From Lineus longissimus (taxonomy: Eukaryota; Nemertea; Pilidiophora; Heteronemertea; Lineidae), in NCBI RefSeq assembly GCF_910592395.1, contig NC_088323.1, positions 12,819,501-12,883,500 of the forward strand: DNA of 64,000 bases, read 5' to 3'. Position numbers and translations under genes: made by a program. This document shows positions 60,101 to 64,000 of the stretch, in pieces (position 1 is the first letter of the stretch; each line of letters opens with the position of its first letter). The notes beneath the pieces were generated by a model. It did no database searches. It saw nothing but the letters and a program-made list of their open reading frames with translations, and was not told where the DNA came from.

Positions 60101-63100
60101 GTAGAAGTTGGTCAGTAGGCAAAGGGTTAACCATCGGTAGCATGGAAAGAACGAAGTGGTATGGAATGTATTCGAACCCACAACCTCACAGTTAGAAGTT
60201 TGCCACCAAAATCACTAGGCCACCACAGTTCCCCTCAAATGCTCATGGGAGCCAACAATAAAGGAGATACCACAAAATGGTGAAAATTGTAACTGGTGGT
60301 AATGTTAGGGTGTGGGCATCATCCTGACAATATCAGGCCATTTCACTCGATACATACAGTAGAACCTCTTTAGTAAGGACACCGTTGAGTCTGACAATGC
60401 TGTCCTTAATAGAGAGGTGTCCTGATTAGAGAGGTCAAATTGAATGGTAACAACCAATTTGGGACTAAAACTAGTGTCCCTAATACAGAGGTTGTCCTTA
60501 ATAGAGAGGGGTCCACTAAGGGTGGTTCCACTATACTTGCTCCCTCAATGTCTGAAACATTCGTAAGGAGAAGTCGTGTTGTAGGCCCTGTTTGCAAGAG
60601 GATGGGGTTTGGGACATTGAATATTGATTTAAAACATATCTTTTTACACTTGCGTTTTCAGACACAATTTCCATCAGCTGATGAGGCTGAACTGCACGCG
60701 ATGGATGAGGAGATAAGTCAACTCCAGCAACAAGTGAAGAGTGCCACAGATGAGTACAGGAAACTAGACAAAGGTATCTAGCACTATTGGGGCAGCGGTA
60801 CCGCAGTGGAAGAGATGAGACAAGACCACCATTGATTTTTTCAGCCTTTTAGCAGTTAAATTGTCAATGTTTGACCGCGTCGCATCAAATACTGTGTGGG
60901 GTTGTGAATCTGACATTTTGATATGATATTCCGGACAGTCGGGCAAGTATATGGTAAAAAGTAAACTGGTAGTTGACCATGGAAATTTTTTGATAATCGA
61001 CAAATTGGACAGCCGTTGATATTTCCACTCTTTCAGCCAACTAGCAGAAAAATCTCAAAACAAATTAGCAAAATTCAAAATTAATTTTTTCATCAAATAA
61101 TTTCTTTAAATATCTGTTGACTAGACTTGCCACAGCAAATATCTTTTCAATACTTCTCCATATATGTACTTGATAGTTAAAAAAGATACTCGCGTCTAAT
61201 TGCTAGGTCTGGACCCTCCAACCTGTGAATATTCATTGGTGGTATTGTCTCATATCAACAGGTCATGAGTAAGCGGCCATCTTGGAAATAATATTATTGC
61301 CATCTGAAAGCCTTTGGCTGCTGCTCGAGTGACCATATTTTTATGGTTGGTGTATCTGTAATAAATTTCCATTACATGTATGACCCAGGTTTTGATTTGT
61401 GACCTACTTCTCAAGGTGATCGGGCTCTTAAATTTCACTTTATTTTATTTATTTATTTATATATAGTGTCACTTTATTTTTGTAAGAGTATACATGATAC
61501 AGGTATCTCAATTATATGTTACAAAACTGAGGTTGATAGTGACCTACCAGGTACTTCCTATGGTGTACATTGACCCATTTATTTCAGCTGAGCACCAGGC
61601 CCTTGGGCCTCTTGTTATTATTGCTTTTTTGCCTTCCTTCAGTTTAATGCACGTTGCATTCCAAATCACAACAGTTACCAGCCTATGCCATTCGCGCATT
61701 GATGCCCTAAAACTGTGTGTAAGAGTCTTTGAGATGACCTACTTTCTGTTCTCAAGGCTGCCATTTTTGAAAACTTTATTTTGTCGATATCTAATGAATG
61801 TTGCTAGCTAGAACCAGGGAATGTTTACGTTTCACAACGTTGACCCATTTTGGGTCATTCACTTAGTTTTCAAGTTCTCTAAAAGTGTCATTAATAGTAC
61901 CACATTTTGTCATATCTAAAAGTCTGTTTTTAAAACCTCCATGTCTCATTTCATCTACTACATACACTAAATAATTCCCAGGTGAGCACAATGTCCCCAG
62001 GACATTTCATTTTCCTACAACATGCAGTAATTAATCATAATTTCCTTCCTAGGAAAGATCGTACGCTCTCACGCTTATTAAACATACACCATTTCATCAT
62101 ACTGATTACACATTTTTTCAGAACTTCATCTGTTCAACAGTGCAATATCAACAGAAGATGCCCAACAGCAATTAGAGGAGGTCACTAAGGTCATAGCAGC
62201 CAAGAAGACCAAGTTGAAGGATATAAAATCTGCCGGCAATGTTATCTCTCCAAAGGAGAAGGAACAGGTAGGATGAATGGCTTTTAGGATGTGCGTATCC
62301 TTGAGGTCCTGACCTGTTTGGGCTCGCCAAGCCATTCCATTGGGGGAAGGAGGCTGAGCTGATTTTCCTCGACCTTTTGACAACCTTCAACATCCCTTCA
62401 ATGCAGCCACCGATGGATTGGAGGATGGGAACCATGTCTTCATGATCTGACCCACGTTCAACTTGCTCACTAAGCTCATTGAGTTGGTCAGTATGACAGT
62501 CACGCTCTGTTGAATTGGCTTGGAGCCATACAAATGCATTTTCTATTACATGATTCCGCCCTGTAGTGTAAGACCTTGCCTTTCCTCCTCCTCGCTTTCC
62601 TTCAGTCGACCACTCGAATACAATCTTATTATCGTTCCACACTGCTACACCCCAGGATGTGGTGTTTCCCCTGATGAACCCATTAGGACCATCGATGGTG
62701 ACCTTTCTTCTTGCAGCTCTGTCGCGAGGATGTGGTTTACCTCTCCAGCCAAGTCCCTCCATGCTCTTGATCCGATCGCTCCCAGTGTAAATGTCTCCCT
62801 CTCGTACTGTATCCATTCATCCGATGGGATATTCTCCAAGGGGCAAATGGCTTCCACCGTTTCCCATGAGCATCTCACCAATATCCTATCCAGGTTAAAA
62901 ACTTGTTTTGGGAATAGCGCAGTTTCTCTTCAGTGGCTTGAGTCATATTTGGAGGGCTGGACATTGTGCAATTTACCCGATGGTGTTTGGTCTTGTGATG
63001 CTCCTCTAGCCTGTAGAGTACAGCAGGGTTTGTTTCTCTGCCCAATCCTGTTTTCACTGTACATTGCCCCATTATAGAACATCATAGTAAAAAGTCATTT

Positions 63101-63779
63101 GTGGATGAGAATGAGGTCAATACTGTGGTAAAGCCAGATCACCCTGGTTCTATAAGGTCATGACATGCATATTACTAGATGGTGTTTGTTCTTGCCTCTA
63201 GACTGTGGGGTACCACAGGGTTTCAATCTTTGCCCAATCCTGTTTTCACTGTACATTGCCCCATAAAAGAACATCATAGTGAACTGTCATTTGAGGATGA
63301 GAGTGAGGTCAATTGGTGAAGCCAAATCATGCATTACATACTTGGTGTTTGTTCTTCTTGTGTGCCTCTAGACTGTGGGGTACCAATCCTCTTTTCACTG
63401 TACACATTGCCCCCCCCCCCTCCATGTTATAGGGTAGGTCATCATTGTGAAACGTTATGTACTGCCAACAATCGGATGAATGCTATAATGAAGCCAGGAG
63501 ATCACACTGATACTATAAGCTCAACAGAATAATGGGCCGAACAAATGTTGGTAAAGGAAATAAGCTGATGTGCAATAATCCAAATTTCAATATTATGGAA
63601 AATCTGATTCTTTTTCTTTAACTGAATTTGCTCTGCGAGCCAATTAAATTCCCCCATTATATTTTGTGAGGAACCTGTTTTTTTATGTAAGACTATACAT
63701 AGGAACACTTTGAAACTTTTTCCAGATCACTAAATTTTGGGAGAAAAATGTAAAAGAGTGGAGAAAACGAAAGCGTATG
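57134..63779 (+). CDS. PSMC3IP: PSMC3IP/HOP2 (TBPIP) meiotic recombination co-factor, 6 exons, last exon beyond window
   Basis: Nuclear partner of MND1; the heterodimer stimulates DMC1/RAD51 strand exchange. Exons: 57134-57158, 58352-58446, 59200-59289, 60662-60773, 62122-62267, 63726-63779; phases agree (174 residues so far). The N-terminal winged helix reads AAVLGYLNRQNRPYS, NDIFNNLHKEFGKT and MADDGKIKRKLNGKQKVYAADQ. The next segment is a leucine-zipper coiled coil (EISQLQQQVKSATDEYRKLDK). VISPKEKEQITKF and KEWRKRKRM match the conserved region before the C-terminus. Human is 217 aa, so roughly 40 residues remain outside after the donor at 63780. ATGs at 57131 and 57134 are adjacent; MSK fits the family better. 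Confidence 0.95.
57430..57830 (+). mobile_element. Fragment of GGCTCACC/GGTGAGC family in PSMC3IP intron 1
   Basis: One block and part of a second: gtggcacatttcttaaccac, tgacttggccaccagggg, ttctcctagcaaggatacat. Both ends are lost. Confidence 0.65.
58605..58785. mobile_element. pogo-like MITE in PSMC3IP intron 2
   Basis: cagtggagcctcacttagca to gagaggttctactgta, 181 bp. Confidence 0.82.
59608..59890 (+). mobile_element. tRNA-headed SINE with LINE-type tail
   Basis: Head gggcagcggtagtgcagtgg then tagcgcagtgg (A box) and gggttcgactcccgg (B box). Body ggagaccggggtaataatat. Tail gaattgcgctatataaaaga then cattattatta, the same tail type as the CR1-like LINEs in the window, which could supply reverse transcriptase. 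PSMC3IP intron 3. Confidence 0.82.
60150..60235 (-). mobile_element. Possible tRNA-like SINE scrap
   Basis: Minus strand ggtggcctagtgattttggt and gtgggttcgaatac are A- and B-box-like. No body was recognised. Confidence 0.4.
60355..60535. mobile_element. pogo-like MITE in PSMC3IP intron 3
   Basis: tacagtagaacctctttagt to ggtggttccactata, 181 bp. Ends about 125 bp before exon 4. Confidence 0.85.
61330..61616 (+). mobile_element. GGTGAGC-end family, divergent 3' fragment
   Basis: Ends ctgagcaccaggcccttggg cctcttgtt, the same layout (gagcac plus hairpin plus T-rich end) with another hairpin sequence. Upstream block has gtgacctacttctcaaggt. Confidence 0.5.
61850..62012 (+). mobile_element. GGTGAGC-end family 3' fragment, gtcc/ggac hairpin subfamily
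   Basis: ctctaaaagtgtcattaata to ccaggtgagcacaatgtccc caggacatttcatttt; partner of 17230-17472. Confidence 0.65.
62870..63425 (+). pseudogene. CR1/L2-like reverse transcriptase scrap with triplicated motif
   Basis: Frame to 63077 reads VSHEHLTNILSRLKTCFG, LQWLESYLEGW and VQQGLFLCPILFSLYIAPL, the segment that in LINE RTs ends GVPQGSVLGPILFSLY. The last part (ctgtagagtacagcaggg ... tgttttcactgtacattgcc) then recurs at about 63200-63262 and 63367-63410, with shared spacer words (gaacatcatagt, gaggatgagagtgaggtc). The motif region is thus present about three times. It ends in a C10 run at 63411-63420. PSMC3IP intron 5. Confidence 0.7.
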
Positions 63780-63814
63780 GTAAGTTCATAGCATTTTGCT
63801 TTGATTAATAATTT

Positions 63815-64000
63815 TAACCCTTTGCTGCGGCAGTCATTTCTCGGCCAGCGCCACCATGTGCTGACAGTCAACACCAATAATAACCATTGGAGCTAACTTT
63901 TAACTGAACAGTCAAAGCTATTCGAAAGTGTCGCTATCTATGCTATTAGGATGAAACTAATTATCCCCGAGTGTGTTTGGCGTATTTAGAGAGGTTGCGA
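63815..64000. other. Intronic sequence to window edge
   Basis: Begins tttaaccctttgctgcggca, like a piggyBac-type terminus (TTAA then ccctttgc). No partner end lies within the window. The last bases gagaggttgcga recall a worn pogo-like MITE. Confidence 0.3.

Overview
The window is nuclear DNA of a bilaterian animal, most likely a marine invertebrate. It holds spliced genes with GT/AG introns, animal-type DNA-repair and ribosome-biogenesis proteins, CR1-like LINEs, tRNA-headed SINEs, a Polinton polymerase remnant and many MITEs. I cannot name the species from sequence alone.

Four conserved genes were reconstructed exon by exon, and all reading phases close. Minus strand, 18768 to 11271: sepiapterin reductase (SPR, 3 exons, 287 aa). 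Plus strand, 19880 to 29414: ZNF622/REI1-type 60S maturation factor (7 exons, 422 aa). Minus strand, 55058 to 34439: SMARCAL1 annealing helicase (13 coding exons, 947 aa, a single HARP domain). Plus strand, 57134 to the right edge: PSMC3IP/HOP2 meiotic recombination factor (6 exons seen, last exon outside). SPR/ZNF622 and SMARCAL1/PSMC3IP are head-to-head pairs; ZNF622 and SMARCAL1 converge. SMARCAL1 and HOP2 both act on DNA recombination or repair structures, but nothing here shows co-regulation beyond their divergent starts.

The rest is dense mobile DNA. 1-3019 is a decayed Polinton/Maverick family-B DNA polymerase that carries a LINE insertion. 3974-4827 is a foldback element built of tandem palindromes with a 9-bp target duplication. 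7061-8340 is a mariner-type element containing a piggyBac-type MITE, with the empty version of the same site at 5.8 kb. A 43-bp minisatellite of about 86 copies (11.52-15.25 kb) fills the last SPR intron. ZNF622 introns hold a 71-bp tandem repeat, two TTAA or inverted-repeat MITEs and a G-tract element. The 29.4-34.4 kb gap is repeats only.

SMARCAL1 introns hold the most striking element: an apparently intact two-exon FLYWCH-MULE transposase (36765-38384) between arms of 15-bp tandem repeats, the whole flanked by near-identical direct repeats of about 180 bp. They also hold CR1 fragments, a SINE inserted into a CR1 copy, a piggyBac relic, and a 216-bp-arm palindrome with hammerhead-like cores that resembles a Penelope-type terminal repeat.

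Three dispersed families recur throughout: a roughly 180-bp pogo-like MITE (TIR tacagtggaacctc), a 0.4-1.6 kb family starting GGCTCACC and ending GGTGAGC plus a hairpin, and a roughly 365-bp MITE with TIR tagcatkccgcgaag.
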